Origin: Flavobacteriaceae bacterium
GTDB lineage: Bacteria; Bacteroidota; Bacteroidia; Flavobacteriales; Flavobacteriaceae
Reading direction: 5' to 3'
DNA: 12,436 nt
NCBI GenBank assembly: GCA_018608735.1
Contig: JABAYZ010000248.1
Span: forward strand, 1 to 12,436
A program made the translations under genes and the position numbers. This document shows positions 1 to 6,731 of this stretch, piece after piece. Position 1 is the stretch's first letter. Every line of letters begins with the position of its first letter. Under the pieces are notes generated by a model. It was not told the DNA's origin. It saw nothing but the letters and a program-made list of their open reading frames with translations, and made no database searches.

Positions 1-1
1 C

Positions 2-1081
2 ATGATTTTAAAATCATTAAATTTATTAAACTACAAAAATTTCGATGCCTTTACGCTAGAATTTGATGCAAAAATTAATTGTTTTGTGGGGGCTAATGGC
101 GTTGGGAAAACAAATGTTTTAGATGCTATTTACCACCTTTCTTTTGGTAAAAGCTATTTCAATCCTATTGCCTCTCAAAATATCCGACATGATGAAGATT
201 TTTTTGTGGTGGATGGCCTTTATAACAAAAATGAACGTGAAGAGAAAGTGATCGTCTCCCTTAAAAGAGGACAAAAGAAGATCATAAAACGAAACGGAAA
301 AACTTATGATCGTTTTAGCGACCATATTGGATTTTTACCTTTAGTCATCATTTCGCCTGCCGATCGCGATTTGATTATCGAAGGCAGTGACACCCGCCGA
401 AAATTTATGGATGGCGTCATTTCACAAAGCGACAAAAGTTACTTGGAGGCTTTATTAAATTACTCAAAAATACTCGCTCAAAGAAATGCATTGCTAAAAT
501 ACTTTGCACTAAATAATAACTTTAATAAAGATTCCTTAGAAGTTTATAATGAGCAACTTAACGATTATGGGTCTAAGATTCATGAAAAGCGAAAACTATT
601 TTTAGAAGCCTTTACACCTATTTTTAAAAGCCGCTATAAATCCATTAGCAACAACAGTGAAGAAGTTGATTTATCATATAATAGTCAATTGAATACTTCA
701 ACTTTATTAGAGTTATTTACTGGCAATATCAACAAAGATCGGATGTTACAATATACGAGTGTTGGGATCCATAAAGACGATTTAGATTTTACAATAAAAA
801 GCTACCCTATTAAAAAGTTTGGAAGTCAAGGTCAGCAAAAATCATTTTTAATTGCCTTAAAATTGGCACAATTTGATTTTATTAAAGCACAAAGTGGTGA
901 AACACCTCTACTCCTACTAGATGATATTTTTGATAAACTTGACGAACAGCGTGTAGCGCAAATTATCAAACTGGTCAATGATGAAAATTTTGGGCAATTG
1001 TTTATTTCGGACACTCATGCGGATCGTACCGAGAAAGCCATTAAAAGTGTACATCAATCCTACCAAATATTTCAACTATGA
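2..1081 (+). CDS. recF: DNA replication and repair protein RecF
   Basis: This is a cytoplasmic SMC-like ATPase that, by family knowledge, binds gapped DNA with RecO and RecR to load RecA at stalled forks and single-strand gaps. The 359-residue length is normal for RecF. Visible motifs are the Walker A loop G30-A-N-G-V-G-K36-T37, an ABC-type signature region starting near G274-S-Q-G-Q-Q, and a Walker B stretch of leucines ending in D307-D308, followed by a D-loop-like segment around D311-D314. The order and spacing fit RecF rather than RecN or SbcC, which have long coiled coils. The start at base 2 gives the usual N-terminus, in which a short beta strand leads into the N-Y-K-N-F segment. Only one base lies upstream in the window, so its promoter cannot be seen. 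The stop overlaps the next start by 4 bases (ATGA), indicating translational coupling to the lipoprotein gene. Confidence 0.97.
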   Translation: MILKSLNLLNYKNFDAFTLEFDAKINCFVGANGVGKTNVLDAIYHLSFGKSYFNPIASQNIRHDEDFFVVDGLYNKNEREEKVIVSLKRGQKKIIKRNGKTYDRFSDHIGFLPLVIISPADRDLIIEGSDTRRKFMDGVISQSDKSYLEALLNYSKILAQRNALLKYFALNNNFNKDSLEVYNEQLNDYGSKIHEKRKLFLEAFTPIFKSRYKSISNNSEEVDLSYNSQLNTSTLLELFTGNINKDRMLQYTSVGIHKDDLDFTIKSYPIKKFGSQGQQKSFLIALKLAQFDFIKAQSGETPLLLLDDIFDKLDEQRVAQIIKLVNDENFGQLFISDTHADRTEKAIKSVHQSYQIFQL

Positions 1082-1494
1082 AACAACTTATAGCGCTTGT
1101 ATTTTTAATCGTACTGAACAGTTGTCAATCGGATGTGTCTACTTACATTCCTTTTATCGAAGGGTATTGGGAAATTATTAGCGTAACCAAAGATCAAAAG
1201 AAAATGAAAGAATTTAAAATGAGTGGTACTGTTGACTATTTTAAAGTTAATCCCAATTTATCAGGCTATAGAAAAAAGGTTACCCCTCGATTTGACGGCG
1301 CTTTTGAGATGTCTCAACACGAATCGGAGTTTACACTCACAATGACAGACAATCACTTATGGATCAATTACGCTAATAATGGCGTTACTTACAGTGAAGA
1401 AATTATACGGGCTAACAAATCAAGTTTAGTCATTTCCAATGCTGATGGGTATACATACACCTATAAACCTTATGAACCTTTAATTTTTGAATAA
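1078..1494 (+). CDS. Lipocalin-like lipoprotein of unknown function
   Basis: This is a small predicted lipoprotein of 138 residues. The N-terminus has one lysine, a hydrophobic stretch (residues 4-13) and a lipobox ending N14-S15-C16, so C16 should be lipidated after signal peptidase II cleavage. The mature part of about 120 residues contains a G29-Y-W-E-I segment, resembling the G-x-W motif that opens lipocalin-like barrels, followed by alternating hydrophobic and polar stretches consistent with an all-beta fold. It has no visible catalytic motif and its ligand is unknown. It sits between recF and the DUF721 gene, overlapping recF by 4 bases and the next gene by one base, so it is almost certainly co-transcribed with them. 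The lipoprotein call is strong; the lipocalin-like fold is an inference from the motif and length. Confidence 0.8.
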   Translation: MKQLIALVFLIVLNSCQSDVSTYIPFIEGYWEIISVTKDQKKMKEFKMSGTVDYFKVNPNLSGYRKKVTPRFDGAFEMSQHESEFTLTMTDNHLWINYANNGVTYSEEIIRANKSSLVISNADGYTYTYKPYEPLIFE

Positions 1495-1790
1495 TGAGTA
1501 AACGCCAAAACGATTCGTTTAAAATTGAGGATTTAATGAAATCATTTGTAAAGGAAAACAAACTCGAAAAAGGGCTTGATAAAGTCAATGTCGAAGCGGC
1601 TTGGGGAGATTTGATGGGTAATGGTGTGAATACCTATACCACTAGTGTGAAACTCAATAAAGATACGCTCTACGTTGAGTTAAGTTCTTCTGTTTTAAGA
1701 GAGGAATTAAGCTACGGGAAGGACAAAATTGTTTCAATGCTTAATGAAGCACTTGGCAAAGACTTGATTACAAAATTGGTTTTAAGATAA
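1494..1790 (+). CDS. dciA: DUF721 / DciA-family protein, probable replicative helicase loader or regulator
   Basis: This 98-residue cytoplasmic protein has the DUF721 layout: an N-terminal helix, a central A-W-G-D-L-M-G segment (residues about 35-42), a following threonine-rich strand, then an L-Y-V-E-L-S-S-S strand and an R-E-E-L helix, ending in a short hydrophobic strand. The family includes DciA, which associates with the replicative helicase DnaB and supports its loading in bacteria that lack DnaC or DnaI. A DUF721 gene close to recF is also known in Actinobacteria, which supports the assignment. Its start codon shares one base with the stop of the lipoprotein gene (TAATG), so the three genes form one operon. 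DciA function in this organism is inferred from family and context; a more general nucleic-acid-binding role is possible. Confidence 0.85.
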   Translation: MSKRQNDSFKIEDLMKSFVKENKLEKGLDKVNVEAAWGDLMGNGVNTYTTSVKLNKDTLYVELSSSVLREELSYGKDKIVSMLNEALGKDLITKLVLR

Positions 1791-1798
1791 TTTAGGGT

Positions 1799-1830
1799 AA
1801 AAAAAAAGCCACAACATTGGTGTAGCTTTT
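1799..1830 (-). terminator. Intrinsic terminator of ndk, weakly bidirectional with the recF operon
   Basis: A hairpin lies between the convergent dciA and ndk genes. AAAAGC (1804-1809) pairs with GCTTTT (1825-1830) and ACA (1811-1813) pairs with TGT (1821-1823), with one C/A mismatch and a 7-base loop. Read on the minus strand, the stem is followed by nine T residues (complement of 1799-1807), which suits ndk termination well. On the plus strand only four T residues follow, all part of the stem, so it would be a weaker terminator for the recF operon. Confidence 0.7.
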
Positions 1831-1850
1831 CAAATCGTAAATTTATAAGA

Positions 1851-2270
1851 TTAAAACATCTCTCTTCCTGAAAAATGAAATGCACTTTCAATGGCTGCAT
1901 TTTCGTCGCTATCACTTCCGTGTACTGCGTTTTCACTAATAGAGTCTGCAAACATATTACGGATAGTCCCTTCAGCGGCTTCAGCTGGGTTGGTTGCACC
2001 AATTAAAGTTCTAAAATCTTCTACAGCATTGTCCTTTTCAAGAATCGCTGCCACAATAGGACCACGCGTCATGTAGGTTACCAAATCGGCATAAAATGGA
2101 CGCTCACTATGGATGGCATAAAACGCCTCAGCATCAGCCTTTGTAAGCTGTGTTAATTTCATGGCAACAATTCTGAAACCTGAAGCTGTGATTTTTTCAA
2201 CTATTCCTCCGATGTTCCCTTTCTCAACAGAATCGGGCTTAAGCATTGTAAATGTTTTGTTTGTAACCAT
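1851..2270 (-). CDS. ndk: Nucleoside diphosphate kinase
   Basis: The enzyme transfers the gamma phosphate of ATP to nucleoside diphosphates through a phosphohistidine, balancing the cytoplasmic NTP and dNTP pools. At 139 residues it has the usual family length. The N-terminus has the T-F-T-M-L-K-P-D segment with K11, which contacts phosphate. The active-site signature N114-A-V-H117-G-S-D-S is intact, with H117 as the phosphorylated residue. A Y-M-T-R-G-P segment (residues 66-71) is also typical. The gene is monocistronic: it is divergent from nrnA upstream and convergent with dciA downstream, with its own promoter element and terminator. The start codon is preceded by an A/T-rich leader without a Shine-Dalgarno sequence, as is normal in Bacteroidota. 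Confidence 0.98.
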   Translation of the reverse strand: MVTNKTFTMLKPDSVEKGNIGGIVEKITASGFRIVAMKLTQLTKADAEAFYAIHSERPFYADLVTYMTRGPIVAAILEKDNAVEDFRTLIGATNPAEAAEGTIRNMFADSISENAVHGSDSDENAAIESAFHFSGREMF

Positions 2271-2295
2271 GATTTTTAATGTAAATTAATTTTTG

Positions 2296-2303
2296 CAAAA
2301 ATA
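2296..2303 (-). promoter_or_regulatory. Probable ndk promoter, -7 element
   Basis: On the minus strand this reads TATTTTTG, a full match to the Bacteroidota -7 consensus TAnnTTTG. It ends 25 bases before the ndk start codon, predicting a leader of about 20 bases. I see no clear TTG-type -33 element at the expected distance. The element lies back to back with the nrnA promoter within the 93-base divergent spacer. Confidence 0.65.
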
Positions 2304-2349
2304 GGGTTTTTTCGTAAAACTCACACATTTCATCTATTTTAAAAAATCG

Positions 2350-2357
2350 TATATTTG
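2350..2357 (+). promoter_or_regulatory. Probable nrnA-gldI operon promoter, -7 element
   Basis: The sequence TATATTTG matches TAnnTTTG exactly. A TTTC at 2328-2331, 18 bases upstream, is a one-mismatch candidate for the -33 TTTG element. Only six bases separate the end of the element from the ATG at 2364, so transcription would start at or next to the start codon. The element also overlaps the TTG at 2355, which argues against that codon being the translation start. Confidence 0.65.
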
Positions 2358-2363
2358 CACGCT

Positions 2364-3377
2364 ATGAATACAGCAGAAATTTTAGATTTAAAAAAAATAT
2401 TATCTGACCCTAAAAAAGTGGTAATTGTACCTCATAAAAACCCTGACGGTGATGCCATGGGATCTACTTTAGGGCTTTTTCATTACCTCAAAAAACTAGG
2501 ACATGCGGCTACCGTTATTGCGCCTAACGACTATCCCGAATTTCTCAAATGGATTCCAGGAACAACGAACGTTAAAATTTTTGAAACTGACACAACGGTT
2601 TCAGAAGCACTGATTGCGCAGGCAGACCTCATTTTTACTTTAGACTTCAATGCCCTTCACCGTTGTGGAGCAATGGGAGTCCCTATAGGAAATTCAAACG
2701 CCATTAAGGTTATGATTGATCACCATCAACAACCCGATGATTATGCAACCTTTGTTTATTCAGATGTCAACATGTGTTCGACCTGTGAAATGGTGTATCA
2801 TTTTATTGATAAGATGGGCGATTTAGAGCTCATTGATGTGGCTATTGGAGAAGCCCTTTACACGGGAATTATGACCGATACCGCATCCTTTCGTTTTCCA
2901 CTGACCACAAGCACCACCCACAGAGTAATTGCTCATTTGATTGATGTTGGTGTAGAAAAATCTAATATTCACAACGCTGTATATGACACCAATAGTTTTG
3001 GACGACTACAACTCATGGGTTGTGCGTTAAATAACTTGAGGTTTTTAGAGAACTTTAATACGGCCTACATTAGCCTGACTAATAAAGAATTGGATGCACA
3101 TAACTTTCAAAAAGGAGATACTGAAGGTTTAGTCAATTATGGTTTGTCCCTAAAAGGCGCACAATTTGCAGTCATTTTTATCGAACACAAAGAAGAAGGT
3201 ATTATCAAAATTTCTTTTAGATCAAAAGGTACATTTGATGTAAACACTTTTGCACGTACACATTTTAATGGCGGTGGACACAAAAATGCTTCAGGAGGAC
3301 GAAGCAACCTCAACTTAGAAGATACCATTGCAAAATTTATTAGTATATTGTCCGACTATAAATCAGAATTAGAATAA
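2364..3377 (+). CDS. nrnA: DHH/DHHA1 phosphoesterase, NrnA-type oligoribonuclease / pAp phosphatase
   Basis: This is a predicted cytoplasmic metal-dependent phosphoesterase. NrnA-type members degrade short RNA oligonucleotides and dephosphorylate 3'-phosphoadenosine 5'-phosphate. The 337-residue protein shows the expected DHH motifs: H24-K-N-P-D28-G-D30 (motif I), a conserved aspartate D94 in a hydrophobic strand (motif II), and D119-H120-H121 (motif III). The C-terminal DHHA1 domain carries the substrate-binding G303-G-G-H306-K-N-A-S-G-G segment. Length and two-domain order fit NrnA and not RecJ, which is much longer. I use the ATG at 2364 rather than the in-frame TTG at 2355, because the TTG lies inside the -7 promoter element. 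The stop shares one base with the gldI start (TAATG), so the two are translationally coupled. The exact substrate preference in this organism is inferred. Confidence 0.9.
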   Translation: MNTAEILDLKKILSDPKKVVIVPHKNPDGDAMGSTLGLFHYLKKLGHAATVIAPNDYPEFLKWIPGTTNVKIFETDTTVSEALIAQADLIFTLDFNALHRCGAMGVPIGNSNAIKVMIDHHQQPDDYATFVYSDVNMCSTCEMVYHFIDKMGDLELIDVAIGEALYTGIMTDTASFRFPLTTSTTHRVIAHLIDVGVEKSNIHNAVYDTNSFGRLQLMGCALNNLRFLENFNTAYISLTNKELDAHNFQKGDTEGLVNYGLSLKGAQFAVIFIEHKEEGIIKISFRSKGTFDVNTFARTHFNGGGHKNASGGRSNLNLEDTIAKFISILSDYKSELE

Positions 3378-3910
3378 TGAAACAGGCACTCTATTTTGCA
3401 TTCACGCTTTTACTTTTTGTGAGTTGTAAACCCTCTGATGCGAGACGTCCGATAACCAACAATTCTGGATCTTCAATAGAAGCCTCAATTGAACGTAATA
3501 AACAATTGAATGAAAAAGAATATGCGCAAATAAAAGCCTTGATTAAAGCCTCAAAAAAATCGTTTTTATCTTCAGAATATGGGTTTTGGTATGCCTATAA
3601 CACCAAAATAGAACAAAAGACAATAACTCCAAAGTTTGGAGATTTAGTACACTACAATGCCGTACTTAAAACCTTAGCAGGTCAAATAATATATTCAGAA
3701 AGCGCAAAAAAAATACAAACCTACTACATTGATCAACAAGAATTATTTTCGGGTCTTAGAGAAGGCTTAAAACTTATGAAAGAAGGAGAATCCGTTACTT
3801 TTATGTTTCCGTCTCAACAAGTATATGGCTATTATGGAGACGATAATAAAATAGGCAGCAATGTGCCGCTAATCTGTGAGGTTTCTTTACTAAAACTTAC
3901 CACAAATTGA
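3377..3910 (+). CDS. gldI: Gliding-motility lipoprotein GldI (FKBP-like)
   Basis: GldI is a lipoprotein required for gliding in Flavobacterium johnsoniae and resembles FKBP-type prolyl isomerases. The 177-residue product has a signal peptide with a lipobox F14-V-S-C17, a low-complexity tether rich in N and S (residues 27-35), a helical segment (about 36-62) and an FKBP-like domain (about 66-175). Family landmarks include G88-D-L-V-H-Y-N, the L-R-E-G-L-K-L-M-K-E-G-E helix and loop (127-138), and F-P-S-Q-Q-V-Y-G (144-151). The F-D pair that normally follows the first FKBP strand pair is replaced around I105-Y-S, so catalysis may be weak. The gene follows nrnA with a one-base overlap and precedes another prolyl-isomerase lipoprotein. 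The assignment rests on length, domain type, lipidation and neighbours, since other FKBP lipoproteins exist in Bacteroidota. Confidence 0.85.
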   Translation: MKQALYFAFTLLLFVSCKPSDARRPITNNSGSSIEASIERNKQLNEKEYAQIKALIKASKKSFLSSEYGFWYAYNTKIEQKTITPKFGDLVHYNAVLKTLAGQIIYSESAKKIQTYYIDQQELFSGLREGLKLMKEGESVTFMFPSQQVYGYYGDDNKIGSNVPLICEVSLLKLTTN

Positions 3911-3954
3911 AAACACCATAAACATAAATAACCCAATTAAAAATTAAACATAAA

Positions 3955-5130
3955 ATGAAATTCACAAAAGTATTTATCCAATTATTTGCAGCAGGTTTAC
4001 TGCTAAGCTCAACAGCATGTAAACAACAATATCCAGATTTAGGTGATGGTATATTTGCCGAGTTTATAACCACAAAAGACACGATCGTTATACAGTTGTT
4101 TTATGACAAAGTTCCATTGACTGTTGCCAATTTTGTAGGATTAGCTGAAGGCACACACCCTATGTTAGCCGACTCCTTAAAAGGCAAGCCTTATTATAAC
4201 GGCACTGTTTTTCATAGAGTTATTAATAACTTCATGATTCAAGGTGGTGACCCAACAGCAACAGGGTCTGGTAATCCAGGATTCAAATTTGGTGATGAAT
4301 TTGATGAGAGTTTAAAACATGATAAACCAGGGATACTGTCGATGGCCAACTCCGGTCCAGCTACCAATGGGAGTCAGTTTTTTATTACCGAAAAACCAAC
4401 GCCACACCTAGATAACAGGCATGCTGTTTTTGGAGAAGTTGTCAAAGGTTTTGAAGTTGTAGATACCATTTCGAATGTTAAAGTTACACCAGGATCAAAT
4501 AAACCTGTAGAAGATGTGAAAATAGTAGAACTAAATATCATTCGTCAAGGAATGCGTGCCAAAGGATTTGATGCTGCTGATACTTGGAATACAGAACTTC
4601 CTTTACTGGAAGAAAAGCGATTAGAAAAACTTGAAGAGGCCAAGAAAAAAGCTGAAGCGGCTAAGAAAATTGCTGAAGAAAAAATGGAAATTGCAGCCAA
4701 AGAGATGGTACCAGTATTGAATATTTACAAAAGCAAAGCAACGCAACAAGAATCTGGATTACTTGTTTATAACATTTCTAAAGGCAGTGGTCCAAAACCT
4801 GCTAATGGCAGCACTGTAAAGTTGAACTATGAAGGCTATTTTATAGATGGAAAATTATTTGACACCAACATTAAAACTATTGATGAAAAATGTGGGACCT
4901 ATGACCTTCGAAAAGAACAACAAGGAAGATATAATGCTATGCCAATGAAAATCGATCCGGAAGCGCAAATGATTCCAGGGTTCAAAGAAGGCGTACTTAA
5001 CATGTCTATTGGAGACAAAACGTTTTTATACATCCCATCGTATTTAGCATATGGCGAAAAAGGTCGTGGACGAATTCAACCCAACACGGATTTAATGTTT
5101 ATTGTTGAAATGGTTGGAACAGCAGAATAA
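3955..5130 (+). CDS. Cyclophilin-FKBP fusion lipoprotein, prolyl isomerase
   Basis: This 391-residue predicted lipoprotein carries two unrelated prolyl-isomerase folds. The signal peptide ends S18-S-T-A-C22; serine at -3 is not the classical lipobox residue, but the rest fits. A cyclophilin domain spans about residues 30-197, with F86-H-R88-V (catalytic arginine), M-I-Q-G-G-D, N138-G-S-Q-F-F and L152-D-N-R-H-A-V-F-G. A charged Lys/Glu/Ala-rich segment (about 215-248) should form a coiled coil. An FKBP domain follows (about 260-391), with Y292-E-G, G299-K-L-F302-D303, I340-P-G-F and Y366-G, all consistent with an intact active site, and an insertion near 306-328. It probably assists folding of exported proteins. 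It lies 44 bases after gldI with no TAnnTTTG element between them, so read-through from nrnA-gldI is likely. The leader is A-rich with no Shine-Dalgarno sequence. Confidence 0.92.
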   Translation: MKFTKVFIQLFAAGLLLSSTACKQQYPDLGDGIFAEFITTKDTIVIQLFYDKVPLTVANFVGLAEGTHPMLADSLKGKPYYNGTVFHRVINNFMIQGGDPTATGSGNPGFKFGDEFDESLKHDKPGILSMANSGPATNGSQFFITEKPTPHLDNRHAVFGEVVKGFEVVDTISNVKVTPGSNKPVEDVKIVELNIIRQGMRAKGFDAADTWNTELPLLEEKRLEKLEEAKKKAEAAKKIAEEKMEIAAKEMVPVLNIYKSKATQQESGLLVYNISKGSGPKPANGSTVKLNYEGYFIDGKLFDTNIKTIDEKCGTYDLRKEQQGRYNAMPMKIDPEAQMIPGFKEGVLNMSIGDKTFLYIPSYLAYGEKGRGRIQPNTDLMFIVEMVGTAE

Positions 5131-5147
5131 CACATACATTTCCTATT

Positions 5148-5177
5148 AAAAAAAGCAGCCCATGGGCTGCTTTTTTT
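5148..5177. terminator. Symmetrical bidirectional terminator between the cyclophilin-FKBP gene and pepD
   Basis: A run of seven A residues (5148-5154), the perfect inverted repeat GCAGCC-CATG-GGCTGC (5155-5170) and seven T residues (5171-5177) form an almost completely symmetrical structure. It serves both converging genes: each strand shows a GC-rich 6-bp stem, extendable by A-T pairs, with a 4-base loop and a T tract. It starts 17 bases past the upstream stop and ends 18 bases from the pepD stop. Confidence 0.92.
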
Positions 5178-5195
5178 ATATCATAAAACAAAAAA

Positions 5196-6656
5196 TTAAG
5201 CTTTTGGAATCTGTTTTAAAATTGCTAAAAGAAAACCCCAAAACTTTTGAACCGAAGAAATTTGAGCACGTTCATCAGGCGAATGTGCCCCTCTAATATT
5301 TGGCCCAAAACTAATCATTTCCATATCGGGATAATTGGTCCCTAAAATACCACACTCTAGTCCTGCATGACAGGCAGCTACTTTTGGTTTTTCATTATAT
5401 AAATCTTCATATAGGGTTCTCAAAACGTTCAAAATAGACGACTCCATGTCGGGTGCCCATCCTGGGTAATCTCCAGAAAGCTCTACCTCGCAACCTATAA
5501 GCTCAAAGGTGGCACGCAGCATCATTGCTAAATCCATTTTAGAAGACTCTACAGATGACCGTGTTAAACAGCCGATGTTTACGTTTCCGCCTTTAATATT
5601 AACGCGTGCAACATTATTAGACGTTTCTACAAGCTCTGGAATATCCGCACTCATGCGGTACACACCATTCCAAGCGGCATATATAGCGCGAGTAATACCC
5701 TCTTGAACCCCTAAATCCATAATGACTTTTGGAGTGTCAATTTTAGTGAACTCAACGGTTAAATCCGGTTCTAATGTGTTAAGCTCTGTTTGTATGGCCT
5801 CAACTTGCATAGCCATTTCATATTTAAAAGCAGCTTCATGAATCCTATCAATAGCAACAATCGCTCGACTCTCTCTAGGAATTGCATTTCGCAAACTCCC
5901 ACCGTCAATTTCGGAAATTCGTAATCCAAAATTTTCAAAAGCATCAAACAACAAACGGTTCATAATTTTATTGGCATTACCAAATCCTTTATGAATATCC
6001 ATCCCTGAATGCCCTCCTTGTAAACCTTTAACTTCAATGGAATATCCCATTTTAGTTTCTGGTGTTGGCTCTTCGTTGTAAGTACCTACAGCAGTCACAT
6101 CGATACCTCCAGCACAACCTACGCCAATTTCGTCATCATCTTCGGTATCTAAATTTAATAGAATAGCTCCATTTAATAACCCACCTTCTAAGCCCATGGC
6201 GCCAGTCATCCCTGTTTCTTCATCAATCGTAAACAGCGCTTCAATCGCTGGATGAGGAATATCGGTACTTTCTAAAATCGCCATAATAGTCGCTACCCCT
6301 AATCCGTTATCAGCCCCTAAAGTGGTGCCGTTAGCCTTAACCCAATCGCCATCGACAAGCATCTCTATACCTTGAGTTAAAAAATCAAAATCGGTATCGC
6401 TATTTTTTTGGTGTACCATATCTAAATGCGACTGCATCACTATAGCCTTCCGATCTTCCATACCATCAGTGGCTGGCTTTTTGATAATAACATTACCTAC
6501 ATTGTCAACAATGGTCTCTAGGTTCAAGTTTTTACCAAAATCTTTCATAAATGCAATGACGCGTTCTTCTTTTTTGGAAGGGCGGGGTACGGCATTTAAA
6601 TCTGCAAATTTATTCCAAACAGCTTTGGGTTCCAACTGACGTATATCTTGACTCAT
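5196..6656 (-). CDS. pepD: Aminoacyl-histidine dipeptidase, M20 family (PepD type)
   Basis: This is a predicted cytoplasmic di-zinc dipeptidase that hydrolyses Xaa-His and related dipeptides. From the ATG at 6656 the protein has 486 residues, the usual PepD length. Metal and catalytic residues are all visible: H78 and catalytic D80 (S-H-L-D-M-V-H), bridging D116 (G-A-D-N-G-L-G), catalytic E146 with metal ligand E147 (I-D-E-E-T-G), D170 (L-N-L-D-T-E) and H458 (R-G-A-H-S-P-D-E-R). Their spacing closely follows that of characterised Vibrio PepD as I recall it. The G-G-H-S-G-M segment and the H430-A-G-L-E434-C-G-I segment are also typical. There is no signal peptide. An in-frame GTG at 6680 would add eight residues, but it overlaps the -7 promoter element, so the ATG is preferred. 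The gene is monocistronic and divergent from the DUF3810 gene. Confidence 0.94.
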   Translation of the reverse strand: MSQDIRQLEPKAVWNKFADLNAVPRPSKKEERVIAFMKDFGKNLNLETIVDNVGNVIIKKPATDGMEDRKAIVMQSHLDMVHQKNSDTDFDFLTQGIEMLVDGDWVKANGTTLGADNGLGVATIMAILESTDIPHPAIEALFTIDEETGMTGAMGLEGGLLNGAILLNLDTEDDDEIGVGCAGGIDVTAVGTYNEEPTPETKMGYSIEVKGLQGGHSGMDIHKGFGNANKIMNRLLFDAFENFGLRISEIDGGSLRNAIPRESRAIVAIDRIHEAAFKYEMAMQVEAIQTELNTLEPDLTVEFTKIDTPKVIMDLGVQEGITRAIYAAWNGVYRMSADIPELVETSNNVARVNIKGGNVNIGCLTRSSVESSKMDLAMMLRATFELIGCEVELSGDYPGWAPDMESSILNVLRTLYEDLYNEKPKVAACHAGLECGILGTNYPDMEMISFGPNIRGAHSPDERAQISSVQKFWGFLLAILKQIPKA

Positions 6657-6679
6657 GATAATTGTGTTTTTTTGTTGCA

Positions 6680-6687
6680 CAAAGGTA
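6680..6687 (-). promoter_or_regulatory. Probable pepD promoter, -7 element
   Basis: On the minus strand this reads TACCTTTG, matching TAnnTTTG. A TTTA (complement of 6706-6709) 18 bases upstream is a one-mismatch candidate for the -33 element. The element ends 23 bases before the ATG at 6656, giving an expected leader of about 18 bases that is rich in A and C. It overlaps the alternative GTG start at 6680 and thereby decides the start codon. Confidence 0.65.
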
Positions 6688-6719
6688 GGGATTACTTCCC
6701 GATCATAAATTAAAATTAT

Positions 6720-6727
6720 TACTTTTG
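6720..6727 (+). promoter_or_regulatory. Probable promoter of the DUF3810 gene, -7 element
   Basis: The sequence TACTTTTG matches TAnnTTTG and ends only four bases before the ATG at 6732, so the transcript is predicted to start at the start codon. No TTG-type -33 element is seen 17-23 bases upstream. That region is shared with the upstream part of the pepD promoter, which faces the other way 32 bases away. Confidence 0.6.
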
Positions 6728-6731
6728 AGTA

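Noticed and set aside
978..1181. A 67-codon plus-strand frame across the recF/lipoprotein junction
   Set aside because: It overlaps the ends of two well-supported genes in another frame and shows no recognisable motif.
2355..2363. TTG as an upstream start for the DHH phosphoesterase (three extra residues)
   Set aside because: It overlaps the -7 promoter element at 2350-2357, so it would lie upstream of the expected transcription start; the ATG at 2364 gives the normal N-terminus.
4600..4700. Lys/Glu/Ala-rich repeat-like coding stretch as a DNA repeat
   Set aside because: The periodic codons encode a coiled-coil linker between two isomerase domains; there is no exact repeat unit at the DNA level.
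5155..5170. 16-base perfect palindrome as a transcription-factor operator
   Set aside because: It is flanked by A7 and T7 and sits between two convergent stop codons, which is exactly a bidirectional terminator; there is no promoter nearby for an operator to control.
6657..6680. GTG as an upstream start for pepD (eight extra residues)
   Set aside because: Its first base is the last base of the minus-strand -7 element TACCTTTG, so it should not be transcribed; the ATG at 6656 gives the usual PepD start.
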